From Bacillus sp. AFS037270 (GTDB lineage Bacteria; Bacillota; Bacilli; Bacillales_B; DSM-18226), in the NCBI RefSeq assembly GCF_002585305.1, contig NZ_NUNF01000025.1:1-56400 (forward strand): a stretch of 56,400 bases of DNA, written 5' to 3'. Under the pieces are notes generated by a model. It was not told the origin of the DNA and made no database searches. It saw only the letters and a program-made list of their open reading frames with translations. The stretch's first letter is position 1. Each line of letters opens with the position of its first letter. Positions 1 through 9,669 of this stretch are shown here, one piece after another. The position numbers and the translations under genes are program-made.

Positions 1-40
1 GCCGGCCGAAAGGTTTGTTTTTAACCTTTTGGACGGATTG

Positions 41-83
41 GCTTATGGCCTCGAGGGGCTAGGCGCTGGAGCTGGACAATTCT
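41..83. repeat. Dispersed hairpin-repeat half element
   Basis: This stretch carries GGGGCTAGGCGCTGGAGCTGGACAATT-type sequence (key parts: GGGGCTAGGCGCT at 55-67 and GGAGCTGGACAAT at 68-80). The first part matches one arm of the hairpin repeat found upstream of gltX (46277-46336), and the second matches the outer end seen near 44720-44745. The partner arm is not obvious within the window and may be truncated or differ. Confidence 0.55.
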
Positions 84-111
84 CAAGGTGAAAACTTTTA
101 AACTTTCTTAC

Positions 112-150
112 CAGACAAAAAAACAACCTGAGTCCGTAAACTCAGGTTGT
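112..150 (-). terminator. Intrinsic terminator of the PQQ dehydrogenase gene
   Basis: A perfect 10-base-pair stem (ACAACCTGAG at 123-132 with CTCAGGTTGT at 141-150, 8-base loop) is followed, on the - strand, by a run of seven T. It lies 16 bases beyond the stop codon of the quinohemoprotein gene, which ends at 166. Confidence 0.9.
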
Positions 151-165
151 CTTGTTTCTATTAAA

Positions 166-2148
166 TTACTTCTTCTGAGACAGCCATTTTGCCAATACTT
201 CGGCCTGATCCTTATCAACAAGACCTCCAGGCATACGTCCGCCTCCGTTAACGATTTGATTTAATATCTCCTCTTCAGACATGGATACACCAACATGTCT
301 TAGGTCAGGGCCTGCACCTCCCTCAAGATTTCCACCATGACAGGACATACACTTGTTTTTGTAAATTACTTCAGCATTCATATCAGCCGGCTGCTTCTTA
401 TCTTTTTCTTTATTCCCGTGGCTGCCATGATTGGCGTCATCAGTTTTCCCTGAGCCTTCTGGATCTGCGCCCCCCGGATCTTTAGAAGGAGTTACCGATT
501 TATTCCCCCCCAGTCCGTAGGTTACAACCTTTGTTCCAGTAACAAAAGTAACGTATTGTTTACCACCATCCATATAAATCGCTGGCGCCATCATAATCTG
601 AGCTCCGCCACTTTTCATGTTCCATAAGACTTTTCCAGTTTTAATATCAAGGGCATTTACCGTTCCATCCAATTCGCCGTAAAAAGCAAGTCCAGTAGTC
701 GTACCTGTAAAACCTCCGCGCATCGGTTGTTTAGTCTTAAACTGATAGGCATGCTTGCCAGTATTCACATCAATGGCGGTGATAGTACCGGATATGTCTT
801 CACCTTTTGGCCCCAACGTTATTGAAGTTCCTGGGAATAAACCTTTTTTTTGCTCGATTTCATTTTCATCTTTCGCTGCAACCTCTAAAGATGGCTTATT
901 AATACCAGGAATCAATACATAATTGGTTTTAGGATCATAGGTTTCCGGAGCATAGTTTTGTCCGCCTTCCGCTCCCGGCCATTGCATCGCCGGTTTATTT
1001 GGATCCGTCGGCTGTGACGTGTGCTGGATTTTGACGAACGGAACGCCATTATAAATGGTATCCCCTGTTTTGGCATCCCACGCAAACCACTTCCCGTTCT
1101 TTCCGCCGTGTACGACGATTTTTTGCTTTTTGTTGTTGACCGTAGCATTGAGAATCATCGGAGTCGAGGTCGCATCATAATCCCATTCGTCTTCCTCATC
1201 CATTTCCGATTTTGCCCAAACCAATTTGCCTGTTTTACTTTCAAGAGCAACGACCGAGTCCGTATAAGGGTTTTTACCTGGGCGAATTTTCTTAAAAAAG
1301 TCAGGAGCAGGATTACCCGTGCCAAAATACATTACGTCAGTGTCCGGGTCAAAAGCAATCTCTCCCCAGACGGCTCCGCCCCCTGTATATTTGCCCTTCA
1401 CCCAATCTTCCCCCTTCTCAGGGACTGTCCAGAATGGTCCATCCCAGGCTGGTGTCAAGTCACTTGCTTTATAGGCCATCACAAAGCCGCGAATGCCATT
1501 ATCACCACCGCTGCTTCCCACATAAACGTTTCCTTTATAGTACATCGGAGCCATTGTTTCATAATATCGGTTTTCAAGCTTGGCTCCTGGTATTGTATCC
1601 CAAAGGTTGATCATTTTAATCAATTTTCCGTCTTTCGCGTTAAGTTTGGCTAACCGATTATCCGCAATAAGGACAAACACATTGCCTTCCGCAACAGCCA
1701 CCCCCCGGCTGGCAACAACCTCTAAAAGGCTTAGGTCCGCATGGTCAAGATGGTCAAGTACATCTTTTGGCGGCGTCCATTGCCAAATTTTCTTCCCATT
1801 TGAGGCATCAATGGCAAACACTCGGTTCATTGATGTCGTGACATACATGACACCATCTTTCACTACCGGGAAATCCTCCGAGGCATTAGGAATCTTCTTA
1901 TCCCAATTTGCCAAATCTGCCTGCCAGACAATACCTAAATCCTTCACATTGTCTTTTGTAATCTTGTTATAAGGGACAAGCCGAGTTTGTTGTAAGTCAT
2001 ACCCCCAAAGTGGAAAACCGTTATCTTTTTCAGAACTGGTTGTTTGTTTATTGGCAGTGTTTTGCTTTTTTTCAGGATTCTGCTGACAGCCAACAATTAA
2101 TACTACCGCCAATAAAGCTACGATTATCGCTTTTAAATAACGATTCAA
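166..2148 (-). CDS. PQQ-dependent quinohemoprotein lipoprotein (beta-propeller dehydrogenase fused to cytochrome c)
   Basis: Predicted 660-residue lipoprotein. A signal peptide ends in a lipobox (LIVGC, lipid on Cys21). Residues about 45-545 form a PQQ dehydrogenase beta-propeller, and a Lys/Gly/His-rich linker leads to a cytochrome c domain with heme motif CMSCH (600-604) and likely Met639 axial ligand. Compared with methanol dehydrogenase MxaF, the PQQ-stacking Trp is W261, the metal-binding Asn is N279 (GTGNPAP), and the catalytic Asp323 is followed by Tyr-Asp (D325), the extra Asp typical of lanthanide enzymes such as XoxF. The metal-binding Glu is replaced by Asp216, and the vicinal Cys pair is absent. 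The start is TTG behind AGGAGGG. Likely an outer-face membrane alcohol or aldehyde oxidase feeding electrons to cytochrome c; the substrate is unknown. Confidence 0.85.
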   Translation of the reverse strand: MNRYLKAIIVALLAVVLIVGCQQNPEKKQNTANKQTTSSEKDNGFPLWGYDLQQTRLVPYNKITKDNVKDLGIVWQADLANWDKKIPNASEDFPVVKDGVMYVTTSMNRVFAIDASNGKKIWQWTPPKDVLDHLDHADLSLLEVVASRGVAVAEGNVFVLIADNRLAKLNAKDGKLIKMINLWDTIPGAKLENRYYETMAPMYYKGNVYVGSSGGDNGIRGFVMAYKASDLTPAWDGPFWTVPEKGEDWVKGKYTGGGAVWGEIAFDPDTDVMYFGTGNPAPDFFKKIRPGKNPYTDSVVALESKTGKLVWAKSEMDEEDEWDYDATSTPMILNATVNNKKQKIVVHGGKNGKWFAWDAKTGDTIYNGVPFVKIQHTSQPTDPNKPAMQWPGAEGGQNYAPETYDPKTNYVLIPGINKPSLEVAAKDENEIEQKKGLFPGTSITLGPKGEDISGTITAIDVNTGKHAYQFKTKQPMRGGFTGTTTGLAFYGELDGTVNALDIKTGKVLWNMKSGGAQIMMAPAIYMDGGKQYVTFVTGTKVVTYGLGGNKSVTPSKDPGGADPEGSGKTDDANHGSHGNKEKDKKQPADMNAEVIYKNKCMSCHGGNLEGGAGPDLRHVGVSMSEEEILNQIVNGGGRMPGGLVDKDQAEVLAKWLSQKK

Positions 2149-2406
2149 AAAAAGACCCTCCTTATGCTTATAAGTTCAGAGTGATTGCCTCTATTTTGGT
2201 GGTCTATGAATTTTCCCATCCGGGGAGAACCCTACTTTATTGGTCCTCACTCTTTTTTCTATATTGAGTAAAAGATTCCTTAATTATGCAAAAAACCATT
2301 TAAGTTACATAAATGATTTTTAACAATGGTGGGTGAGGAATATTTACCAAATGTGGAGACATTCTATATTTGAAATGAAATTAAAGAATCTCAGGATGGT
2401 GATTGA

Positions 2407-2868
2407 ATGAAGGCTTTCTCAAAAATGACGAATCGTTTGGGTGGGTTTGTCTTATTACTTGGCTTTCTCGTTGGGGGATCATGGGTTTCTTCTCAAAGCG
2501 CGTTGGCTGCACCGGAAAAAATGGTCGGTTCTGCGGAAAATGGCGGGATCAAACTTACGATTACTAACTATGCGATCACAAACTACGGTCAAGAGATGAT
2601 TCTGTATTATACCGTAGAATCTACAACAGGTAAATTGTTGGATGAAAACGGGAAAGGGCTGTTAAAAAACCTGGAAATTTCCATTGCGGATAATCGTCTT
2701 CAAGGGATTGATGGCGAACATAAAAAAATAAGCAGCCAGAAATATCAAGGTGCGGTCAAGGTGAACATGCCGCAATATATACCTGCCACTTCAAATGCGG
2801 CACTAAGTACAGATGCAATTCTAAATCAAAAAGGACAGTGGACAATTAACTTCCAAATTAAAAAATAG
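2407..2868 (+). CDS. Secreted hypothetical protein, about 119 residues mature
   Basis: I do not recognise a named family. The 153-residue product has a positively charged start, a hydrophobic core (about 11-30) and an Ala-Leu-Ala cleavage site near residue 34, so it is probably exported by Sec. The mature part is polar, with alternating hydrophobic residues that suggest a beta-sandwich; the early part resembles the extracellular domains attached to DUF4179-type anti-sigma proteins, but no membrane anchor or CxxC is present. It is the only gene on the + strand and is divergent from the quinohemoprotein gene across a 258-base spacer. The ribosome site (GGTGA, 4 bases before ATG) is weak. A possible promoter is TTTACC, 16 bases, TATATT just after 2340. 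A terminator follows. Confidence 0.75.
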   Translation: MKAFSKMTNRLGGFVLLLGFLVGGSWVSSQSALAAPEKMVGSAENGGIKLTITNYAITNYGQEMILYYTVESTTGKLLDENGKGLLKNLEISIADNRLQGIDGEHKKISSQKYQGAVKVNMPQYIPATSNAALSTDAILNQKGQWTINFQIKK

Positions 2869-2890
2869 TCAAAAAAATATACTTTTAGAT

Positions 2891-2915
2891 CCCTAGGCCA
2901 AGCCTGGGGTTTTTA
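2891..2915 (+). terminator. Intrinsic terminator of the secreted hypothetical gene
   Basis: CCCTAGGC (2891-2898) pairs with GCCTGGGG (2902-2909) with one G-T wobble and a 3-base loop, followed by TTTTTATTT on the + strand, 23 bases after the stop codon. Confidence 0.85.
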
Positions 2916-2920
2916 TTTGT

Positions 2921-2957
2921 AAAAAAAGACCCCCAACCAAAATGGTTGAGAGTCTTT
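2921..2957 (-). terminator. Intrinsic terminator after rpsI
   Basis: AACCA and TGGTT around an AAA loop, extended by AAAGAC with GTCTTT across a partly mismatched middle, form a hairpin that on the - strand runs into TTTTTTT. It lies just beyond the rpsI stop and faces the terminator of the + strand gene, so the two convergent units are each closed. Confidence 0.85.
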
Positions 2958-2973
2958 GTATGTTCGCAAAAGA

Positions 2974-3366
2974 TTAACGTTTTGAGAACTGAGGCGCACG
3001 ACGAGCACCTTTAAGACCGTATTTCTTACGCTCTTTCATACGTGCATCACGAGTTAATAAACCTGCGCGCTTTAATGTTGGACGGAATTCTGGGTCAGCT
3101 TGAAGTAATGCACGAGCAATACCGTGGCGGATTGCGCCAGCTTGACCAGTGTATCCACCACCGCTTACGTTTACAAGAACATCATAGCTGCCAACTGTTT
3201 CAGTTGCAACTAGTGGTTGTCTTACAACAACACGTAATGCTTCAAATGGGATATAATCTTCAATTTCACGACCATTAACTACAATTTTACCTGTGCCTGG
3301 AACTAAGCGCACACGTGCGACAGAGCTCTTACGACGACCAGTACCGATATATTGAACTTGTGCCAA
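2974..3366 (-). CDS. rpsI: 30S ribosomal protein S9
   Basis: 130-residue S9, full length. The conserved early [12 protein letters not shown] segment and the C-terminal RAPQFSKR tail are present; in the family this tail reaches the P-site tRNA in the 30S head. The start codon is TTG (3364-3366), placed 7 bases behind GGAGGG; there is no better ATG near it. It is the last gene of the rplM-rpsI pair, 20 bases after rplM, and is closed by a terminator. Confidence 0.97.
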   Translation of the reverse strand: MAQVQYIGTGRRKSSVARVRLVPGTGKIVVNGREIEDYIPFEALRVVVRQPLVATETVGSYDVLVNVSGGGYTGQAGAIRHGIARALLQADPEFRPTLKRAGLLTRDARMKERKKYGLKGARRAPQFSKR

Positions 3367-3386
3367 GTTATTTCCCTCCCTCTAAA

Positions 3387-3824
3387 TTAACCGCGAAGTT
3401 CGTAAACTTCAGGTTTTTGTGCTTGGTGTGGATGCTCACTGCCAGCATACACGTGTAATTTTTTGAACATTTGACGACCAAGAGAATTCTTTGGAAGCAT
3501 GCCTTTAACAGCAAGCTCAATCATTTTCTCAGCGTAGTTTGTACGCATTTCAAGAGCAGTTCTAGTCTTTAAACCACCTGGGTGCATTGTGTGACGGTAG
3601 TAGATCTTGTCAGTTAATTTCTTACCAGTTAGTTCTACTTTAGAAGCGTTAAGAATGATTACATTATCACCAGTGTCAACATGTGGTGTAAAAGTTGGTT
3701 TGTTTTTACCGCGTAAAATTGAAGCTACTTCAGAAGCAAGACGACCAAGAGTTTTGCCTTCAGCATCAATCACATACCATTTACGCTCGATATTGTTGGC
3801 ATTTGCCATAAACGTTGAACGCAT
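3387..3824 (-). CDS. rplM: 50S ribosomal protein L13
   Basis: 145-residue L13 with the usual MRSTFMA start and C-terminal PEVYELRG. I chose the ATG at 3822-3824, which has AGGAGGG 7 bases upstream; an ATG 8 codons earlier exists but lacks a ribosome site. L13 is an early-binding large-subunit protein. Transcription probably starts from the strong promoter at 4012-4040, and the 187-base leader resembles the L13 autoregulatory leader of Firmicutes. Confidence 0.97.
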   Translation of the reverse strand: MRSTFMANANNIERKWYVIDAEGKTLGRLASEVASILRGKNKPTFTPHVDTGDNVIILNASKVELTGKKLTDKIYYRHTMHPGGLKTRTALEMRTNYAEKMIELAVKGMLPKNSLGRQMFKKLHVYAGSEHPHQAQKPEVYELRG

Positions 3825-3844
3825 GAGTTTCCCTCCTATTAAAT

Positions 3845-4003
3845 CCATTAAAGATTATTATTTTCGCACTTTTAAAGCTATTAGCGTTCTATTCTGTTCC
3901 GGGAATAAACATCTAATGCCCTTGTGCAGTAATTTTTCAAATCATATATTTTCAATCACGATGAAGACTTTCCGGGGCTTTATCGTGGGATTAAAAACAC
4001 GCA
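3845..4003 (-). promoter_or_regulatory. L13-leader-like 5' region of rplM
   Basis: The transcript between the rplM promoter and its ribosome site is long. It contains a CACGAT/ATCGTG stem-loop (about 3956-3983) and a G/C-rich segment with conserved-looking CTGCACAAGGGC and CCCGGAAC blocks before the gene. A structured L13 leader is a known Rfam family in Bacillales at exactly this place; I infer membership from position and layout, not from a covariance search. Confidence 0.6.
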
Positions 4004-4011
4004 CATCTAAT

Positions 4012-4040
4012 ATAATAAATACTACAGGTCTAAATGTCAA
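4012..4040 (-). promoter_or_regulatory. Sigma-A promoter of rplM-rpsI
   Basis: TTGACA (4035-4040), a 17-base spacer, then TATTAT (4012-4017). It lies just past the end of truA, so rplM-rpsI can be transcribed independently of the ecf-truA genes. Confidence 0.85.
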
Positions 4041-4076
4041 GAAAATGTTACACCAGGAAAAGTTGTTTTAGAAAAT

Positions 4077-4820
4077 TTATTCATAAAATACTTTCCAGAG
4101 GTATAGACCCTGGGCTGGAGCAGTTTTTCCGGCAAATCGGCGGTCCTTTTTAACCAAAATATCCGCCATTTCTTCTGGTCTTTGCTTTCCACTGCCCACT
4201 TCCAATAACGTTCCTGTAAGGATACGAACCATATTATATAAAAATCCATTGCCAACAAAACGTAAAGTAAGGAAGTTATCCTCTAGTAAAAAATCAATCG
4301 TTTCGATGGTGCGAATTTTATCCTTTACTTCCGTCTTTGCCGAACAAAAACTAGTAAAATCATGGGTTCCAATGAAAAAGCGGCTAGCTTCCTTCATGGC
4401 CTCTATATTTAAATCATAAGGATACAAGAAAGAAAAATTCCGTTGAAAGGGATCCCTCTTTTTCGAAAGCTGCAGGACATAGCGATATTCTTTTCCAATT
4501 GCATCAAAACGGGCATGAAACAATGAATCTACTTTTATGACAGAAAGAACAGATATATCCCCCGGCAGCAACGAATTAAGAGCTAATTCCCATTTTTGCT
4601 CCGAAATCGGAAGTGGAGAATCAAAGTGAATTACCTGTCCTTTGGCGTGGACACCGGCATCTGTTCTTCCTGATGCAGAAACTTTAATATGTTCCCCTTT
4701 ATGCATCTTGGCTAAGACAGTTTCCAAATCGGATTGAACGGTCCGTTTATTTGGTTGAACTTGGTAACCGGAAAAACCTGAACCATCATAAGAAATAATC
4801 GACTTATACCTTTGCATCAT
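4077..4820 (-). CDS. truA: tRNA pseudouridine(38-40) synthase
   Basis: 247 residues, normal for TruA, which makes pseudouridine at positions 38-40 of tRNA anticodon arms. The catalytic Asp is in the [10 protein letters not shown] motif (D54). The C-terminal signature [11 protein letters not shown] is present. There are two adjacent ATG codons; GGAG lies 4 bases from the first and 7 from the second, so the true start may be at 4817. It follows ecfT by 9 bases and probably belongs to the same transcript. Confidence 0.96.
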   Translation of the reverse strand: MMQRYKSIISYDGSGFSGYQVQPNKRTVQSDLETVLAKMHKGEHIKVSASGRTDAGVHAKGQVIHFDSPLPISEQKWELALNSLLPGDISVLSVIKVDSLFHARFDAIGKEYRYVLQLSKKRDPFQRNFSFLYPYDLNIEAMKEASRFFIGTHDFTSFCSAKTEVKDKIRTIETIDFLLEDNFLTLRFVGNGFLYNMVRILTGTLLEVGSGKQRPEEMADILVKKDRRFAGKTAPAQGLYLWKVFYE

Positions 4821-4829
4821 TTCGCTCCA

Positions 4830-5627
4830 TTATGACCGTAATAGAATTAGTAAAATAGTTAAGACAACTAATAAAAGGATTTGGAGCGTATCCACTGTCC
4901 TCCAGCTCAGCTGACGGTATTTTGTCCTTCCTTCACCACCGCGGTAACCTCGTGCCTCCATGGCGATCGCAAGCTCCTCAGCCCGTTTAAAGGCGCTGAC
5001 AAACAAAGGAATTAAAAGTGGAATGACCGACTTAATTCGCTCCTTTAAAGGACCGCTGTCAAACTCCACTCCACGGGCAATTTGCGCTTTCATAATTTTG
5101 TCTGTTTCCTGCATCAGTGTTGGGATAAACCGTAAGGAAATAGACATCATTAGCGCCATTTCATGTACCGGAAACCGGACCTTTTTTAAAGGATTTAAAA
5201 GTGTTTCCATCCCATCGGTGATCTCTATAGGACTAGTCGTTAGAGTTAATAAGGATGTCATGAGGATTAAGAAAAAGAATCTAAGTGAAATAAAGATCCC
5301 CTGTCTTACTCCTTCTTCATAGATCTCCAATGGACCAAATTTAAATAAGAGGTCACCCTGCTTCGTGAAAAACAACTGCAAAACTAATGTAAATAAAACA
5401 AGCCATATGACCGGTTTAAGACCACCGTATAAAAAGCGAACCGGAATCTTCGACATGCCAAGCATATAAAAAGTATAAATACCAATAAGTGCATAGGTAA
5501 TCCAGTTATTAGCAAAAAAGATAATACAGACAAATAAAAAGATAATTAAAAGTTTTGACCGAGGATCCATTTTGTGAACAGACGAATCAGCAGGTACATA
5601 ACGGCCAAAAATCATTTTTTCCATCAT
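4830..5627 (-). CDS. ecfT: ECF transporter transmembrane component EcfT
   Basis: 265 residues with about five to six hydrophobic segments (first near 28-60) and a long cytoplasmic region. It carries the two Ala-Arg-Gly motifs that couple EcfT to the ATPases (ARG in the IARGVEF and MEARGYR contexts). Such group II modules energise several vitamin-binding S components encoded elsewhere; none is in this window. The ATG overlaps the end of ecfA2 by 4 bases, indicating translational coupling. Confidence 0.95.
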   Translation of the reverse strand: MMEKMIFGRYVPADSSVHKMDPRSKLLIIFLFVCIIFFANNWITYALIGIYTFYMLGMSKIPVRFLYGGLKPVIWLVLFTLVLQLFFTKQGDLLFKFGPLEIYEEGVRQGIFISLRFFFLILMTSLLTLTTSPIEITDGMETLLNPLKKVRFPVHEMALMMSISLRFIPTLMQETDKIMKAQIARGVEFDSGPLKERIKSVIPLLIPLFVSAFKRAEELAIAMEARGYRGGEGRTKYRQLSWRTVDTLQILLLVVLTILLILLRS

Positions 5628-6493
5628 GAGCGAACACCTCTGCTTAATACCTCGGTTATCTTAGACGATAACTCGTCAATTGTGAGATAGATTTTATCTA
5701 GTTTTATGCCTGTTTGTTTTTCTAATTTGAGCTGAAACCGGACAACTTCTGGAACATCAAGTCCCATTTGCATTAATTCAACTGGCGAAGAGAAAATTTC
5801 CTCTGGTGTTCCTTTTTTGGCGACTTTGCCTTGCTGCATGATGACGATCTGGTCGGCATACCTTGCTGCATCTTCCATACTATGAGTAACTAAAATGGTA
5901 GATAGCTGTCTTTCTTGATGAAGTGCATAAAACATATCCATGATTTCTTTCCGGCCTCTCGGGTCTAGCCCCGCTGTCGGCTCGTCTAAGACAATCACGT
6001 CAGGTTCCATCGCTAATACACCAGCAATCGCTACACGCCGCATTTGCCCCCCAGAAAGGTCAAATGGGGATTTTTCTAGGATATCCTCTGCAAGACCCAC
6101 TTGTTTTAATGCAAGTCGTGCACGCTCTTTTGCCTCTGTTTCAGATACACCAAAATTCATCGGCCCAAAAATAATATCCTTTTCCACCGTTTCTTCAAAC
6201 AACTGATGCTCCGGGAATTGAAAAACGATACCGACCTTTTGTCGGACAGCTTTTAAATGTTTATTTTTCTGTCCTGATTTAATTTCATGACTACCGATTT
6301 TCACAGTCCCCTTCGAAGGCTGCAGCAATGCATTTAAGTGCTGAAGGACGGTCGATTTCCCTGAGCCGGTATGGCCGATAATAGCCATATAAGTGCCAGC
6401 TGGGATATCAATTGAAACATCTTCAATGGCCAGCCGCTCAAAAGGGGTGTTTGCCTGATACCGGTATTCTACATGCTGAAGCGAGATGTCCAT
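5624..6493 (-). CDS. ecfA2: ECF transporter ATPase EcfA2
   Basis: 289-residue ABC ATPase. Walker [10 protein letters not shown] (40-48), Q-loop FQFPEHQ, signature LSGGQMRR and Walker [13 protein letters not shown] are all intact. The C-terminal extension after about residue 220 is characteristic of energy-coupling ATPases. It pairs with EcfA1 and EcfT to drive vitamin uptake. The start overlaps the end of ecfA1 by 25 bases. Confidence 0.95.
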   Translation of the reverse strand: MDISLQHVEYRYQANTPFERLAIEDVSIDIPAGTYMAIIGHTGSGKSTVLQHLNALLQPSKGTVKIGSHEIKSGQKNKHLKAVRQKVGIVFQFPEHQLFEETVEKDIIFGPMNFGVSETEAKERARLALKQVGLAEDILEKSPFDLSGGQMRRVAIAGVLAMEPDVIVLDEPTAGLDPRGRKEIMDMFYALHQERQLSTILVTHSMEDAARYADQIVIMQQGKVAKKGTPEEIFSSPVELMQMGLDVPEVVRFQLKLEKQTGIKLDKIYLTIDELSSKITEVLSRGVRS

Positions 6494-7308
6494 AACTCTG
6501 TCACCAACTCTTCTTCCGATAAATAATGCTTTGATAGTGTAATCCCATTTTGACGGAAAGCTTTGCTCATTTTTACAGAGAAAGGAATGTCCAATCCCAA
6601 TTGAACCAATTGTTCATCCATGGCAAAAATCTCTTCCGGTGTACCCTCACGAAATACTTCTCCCTGATTCATGACAATAATACGATCGGCTTTGGCCGCC
6701 TCCTCGAGGTCATGGGTAATGGAAATAACCGTAAGGGACTTTTCTTGTTTGAGAAGTCGTACGGTTTCCAATACCTCCTCACGCCCTCTTGGGTCTAGCA
6801 TAGATGTGGCTTCATCGAGGATAATAATGGACGGTCGTAATGCTAATACACCAGCAATCGCTACACGCTGCTTCTGTCCACCTGAAAGATGGTGGGGCTC
6901 TTGATATAGAAATTGATCCATTTTTACTCTTTTTAATGAATCCTCAACACGCTGCACCATTTCTTCTCGGGGTACCCCATTATTTTCTAAACCAAAAGCC
7001 ACATCATCCTGTACAGTTGTCCCAACAAATTGGTTGTCAGGATTTTGAAAGACCATACCGATCTTCTTCCGAACATCCCATATCGTCTCTTCATTCAACA
7101 TTATGTTAGCAATGGTGATTTCGCCTTCTTGGGGAAACTGAAGACCATTTAATAATTTCGCCATCGTTGACTTACCAGAACCGTTATGTCCGACAATCGC
7201 AAGCCATTCCCCTTCATAAATATCAAAGCTTACATTTTTCAGGGCATACCGTTCCTGTGTATCATATTGAAAGGATACTCCCTTAAGAGAAACAATTGAC
7301 TTTTTCAT
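6469..7308 (-). CDS. ecfA1: ECF transporter ATPase EcfA1
   Basis: 279-residue ABC ATPase. Walker [10 protein letters not shown] (40-48), Q-loop FQNPDNQ, signature LSGGQKQR and Walker [13 protein letters not shown] are present; Ala replaces the usual Pro of DEP, as is common in EcfA1. It is the first gene of the module and follows a 415-base spacer after rplQ that includes a terminator-like hairpin pointing at it, so its expression may be partly separate from the alpha operon. Confidence 0.95.
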   Translation of the reverse strand: MKKSIVSLKGVSFQYDTQERYALKNVSFDIYEGEWLAIVGHNGSGKSTMAKLLNGLQFPQEGEITIANIMLNEETIWDVRKKIGMVFQNPDNQFVGTTVQDDVAFGLENNGVPREEMVQRVEDSLKRVKMDQFLYQEPHHLSGGQKQRVAIAGVLALRPSIIILDEATSMLDPRGREEVLETVRLLKQEKSLTVISITHDLEEAAKADRIIVMNQGEVFREGTPEEIFAMDEQLVQLGLDIPFSVKMSKAFRQNGITLSKHYLSEEELVTELWTSRFSM

Positions 7309-7377
7309 CGCCTCATTCTCCCTAGCTAGACTATACTCCGCTCTTGTTGCAAAAAATTATTTAACTTCCTATATAAC

Positions 7378-7460
7378 AAAAAAAGCCTGCACCTCGTCCC
7401 TAAGCAGCACGTATTCAACTGCGGATAAAGGGATTTCTGAAAAGAAATGGGAGGAGGTGC
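7378..7460 (-). terminator. Terminator or attenuator with large loop, upstream of ecfA1
   Basis: GCACCTCGTCCC (7389-7400) pairs with GGGAGGAGGTGC (7449-7460) at 11 of 12 positions around a 48-base loop. On the - strand the stem is followed by AGGC and seven T. It lies 70 bases before the ecfA1 start. It is either the true end of the alpha operon or a leader attenuator for ecfA1. Confidence 0.6.
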
Positions 7461-7656
7461 ATGAGCTAGACGAGACGTATTTCAATCAACGCATTCAAAT
7501 GAATGCGATATATTAAAAGAATCAAGAAATCAGGCAAATCAACATAATGAATATCCGATATCAACTTGGACTCTTAAGATCTCTCCATGATAATGGAGTT
7601 ACGCTCATCATAACACTCGTTTGGCTTGTGTCGGACAATTATAAAAATTCCATTTA

Positions 7657-7708
7657 CAGAAAAAGGGCAAAGAACAAGTTTGATTGTAAACTGTCCAGCG
7701 CCCTTGTT
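7657..7708 (-). terminator. Possible weak terminator after rplQ, made partly from a dispersed repeat
   Basis: AAGGGC (7663-7668) pairs with GCCCTT (7700-7705) around a 31-base loop; on the - strand GCCC is followed by TTTTTC. AACAAG with CTTGTT gives an alternative stem. The CTGTCCAGCGCC segment at 7691-7702 resembles the end of the dispersed hairpin repeat of this window. Confidence 0.45.
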
Positions 7709-7723
7709 GTCTGTTAAAGTGTA

Positions 7724-8110
<387 letters not shown>

Positions 8111-8138
8111 TCATAAAACGGATGTAAGCAACGCTTGA

Positions 8139-9083
8139 CTAGTCGTCTTTACGTAAGCCTAATCCAAGCTCTTCTAGTTTTGCCTTCACTTCTTCGAGTG
8201 ATTTGCGGCCTAAGTTACGAACTTTCATCATATCTTCCTCAGTCTTATTTGCTAATTCCTGAACAGTGTTGATTCCAGCACGCTTTAAGCAGTTATAAGA
8301 ACGAACAGAAAGATCTAGTTCTTCTATTGTCATTTCAAGAACTTTTTCCTTTTGATCTTCTTCTTTTTCAATCATAATTTCAGCATTTTGAGCTTCGTCG
8401 GTTAAACCTACGAATATATTCAAATGCTCGGTCAAAATTTTCGAACCAAGAGCAATCGCTTCTTTTGGCCCAGTGCTTCCATCTGTCCAAACATCAAGTG
8501 TTAGCTTATCATAATTTGATAATTGACCTACACGAGTATTTTCTACCTGATAGGACACACGGGAAATTGGCGTAAAGATGGAGTCAATAGGAATAACACC
8601 AATCGGTTGATCTTCTCTTTTGTTCTGTTCAGCCGGTGTATATCCACGTCCGCGTTTAGCCGTTAAACGCATGCGAAGATGTCCATTTGCAGCTAATGTA
8701 GCAATATGAAGGTCAGGATTTAAAATCTCAACATCACTGTCATGGGTAATATTGCCAGCTTTGACAGGTCCTTCACCCTGTACATCAAATTCAAGTGTTT
8801 TCTCTTCGTCAGAGTAGATTTTTAAAGCTAATTTTTTAATGTTTAAAATGATCGATGTTACATCCTCTACGACGCCTTCAATTGTTGAGAACTCATGAAG
8901 TACCCCATCGATTTGAATCGATGTAACAGCGGCACCTGGGAGTGAAGATAATAGGATACGACGTAAGGAGTTACCCAAAGTGGTACCATATCCACGCTCA
9001 AGTGGTTCTACGACGAACTTACCGTACTTGGCATCATCGTTGATCTCAATCGTTTCGATTTTTGGTTTTTCTATTTCGATCAT
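8139..9083 (-). CDS. rpoA: RNA polymerase alpha subunit
   Basis: 314 residues. The N-terminal dimerisation and assembly domain (about 1-230) includes the [15 protein letters not shown] segment; the C-terminal domain (about 245-314), which binds UP elements and regulators, includes [11 protein letters not shown] and [10 protein letters not shown]. The start at 9081-9083 has GGAGGG 7 bases upstream; an ATG six codons earlier lies over that ribosome site and is unlikely. It is separated from rpsK by 174 bases without a gene. Confidence 0.98.
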   Translation of the reverse strand: MIEIEKPKIETIEINDDAKYGKFVVEPLERGYGTTLGNSLRRILLSSLPGAAVTSIQIDGVLHEFSTIEGVVEDVTSIILNIKKLALKIYSDEEKTLEFDVQGEGPVKAGNITHDSDVEILNPDLHIATLAANGHLRMRLTAKRGRGYTPAEQNKREDQPIGVIPIDSIFTPISRVSYQVENTRVGQLSNYDKLTLDVWTDGSTGPKEAIALGSKILTEHLNIFVGLTDEAQNAEIMIEKEEDQKEKVLEMTIEELDLSVRSYNCLKRAGINTVQELANKTEEDMMKVRNLGRKSLEEVKAKLEELGLGLRKDD

Positions 9084-9257
9084 CAAATAACCCTCCTTCA
9101 AAACGTCGAAACTTCATTAGGTATTCCTAAACTGAAATTCCCCCATGTATACGTTCCCGTTTTGTGCACAACAACTGGAATAAATCTTCTGTATTAGTGC
9201 AAATAATTAATATCATATCCCATTATAGACATATGATACGAATCTTATACAGAAAAA

Positions 9258-9647
<390 letters not shown>

Positions 9648-9669
9648 TTAAATTAACCTCCTTTGCCGA

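Larger units (their letters stand above)
7309..7723. other. Gene-free spacer between rplQ and ecfA1
   Basis: No recognisable gene. It contains a terminator-like structure next to ecfA1 (7378-7460), a perfect palindrome CGCATTCATTTGAATGCG-like element on the - strand near 7490-7508, a CTCCAT/ATGGAG hairpin near 7578-7593, and a second terminator-like structure at the rplQ end. Short + strand reading frames (for example one ending at the TAA near 7517) resemble nothing I know and have no ribosome sites. Confidence 0.6.

Noticed and set aside
1021..1972. Long + strand frames opposite the quinohemoprotein gene
   Set aside because: They are antisense to a protein with clear domain and motif evidence and lack a start context.
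4037..4258. Second frame overlapping the end of truA
   Set aside because: It is out of frame with TruA, has no family features and overlaps the rplM promoter.
7381..7517. Possible + strand gene remnant ending EEVHELDETYFNQRIQMNAIY before the TAA near 7517
   Set aside because: I recognise no family, it has no start with a ribosome site, and the terminator-like pairing explains part of the sequence.
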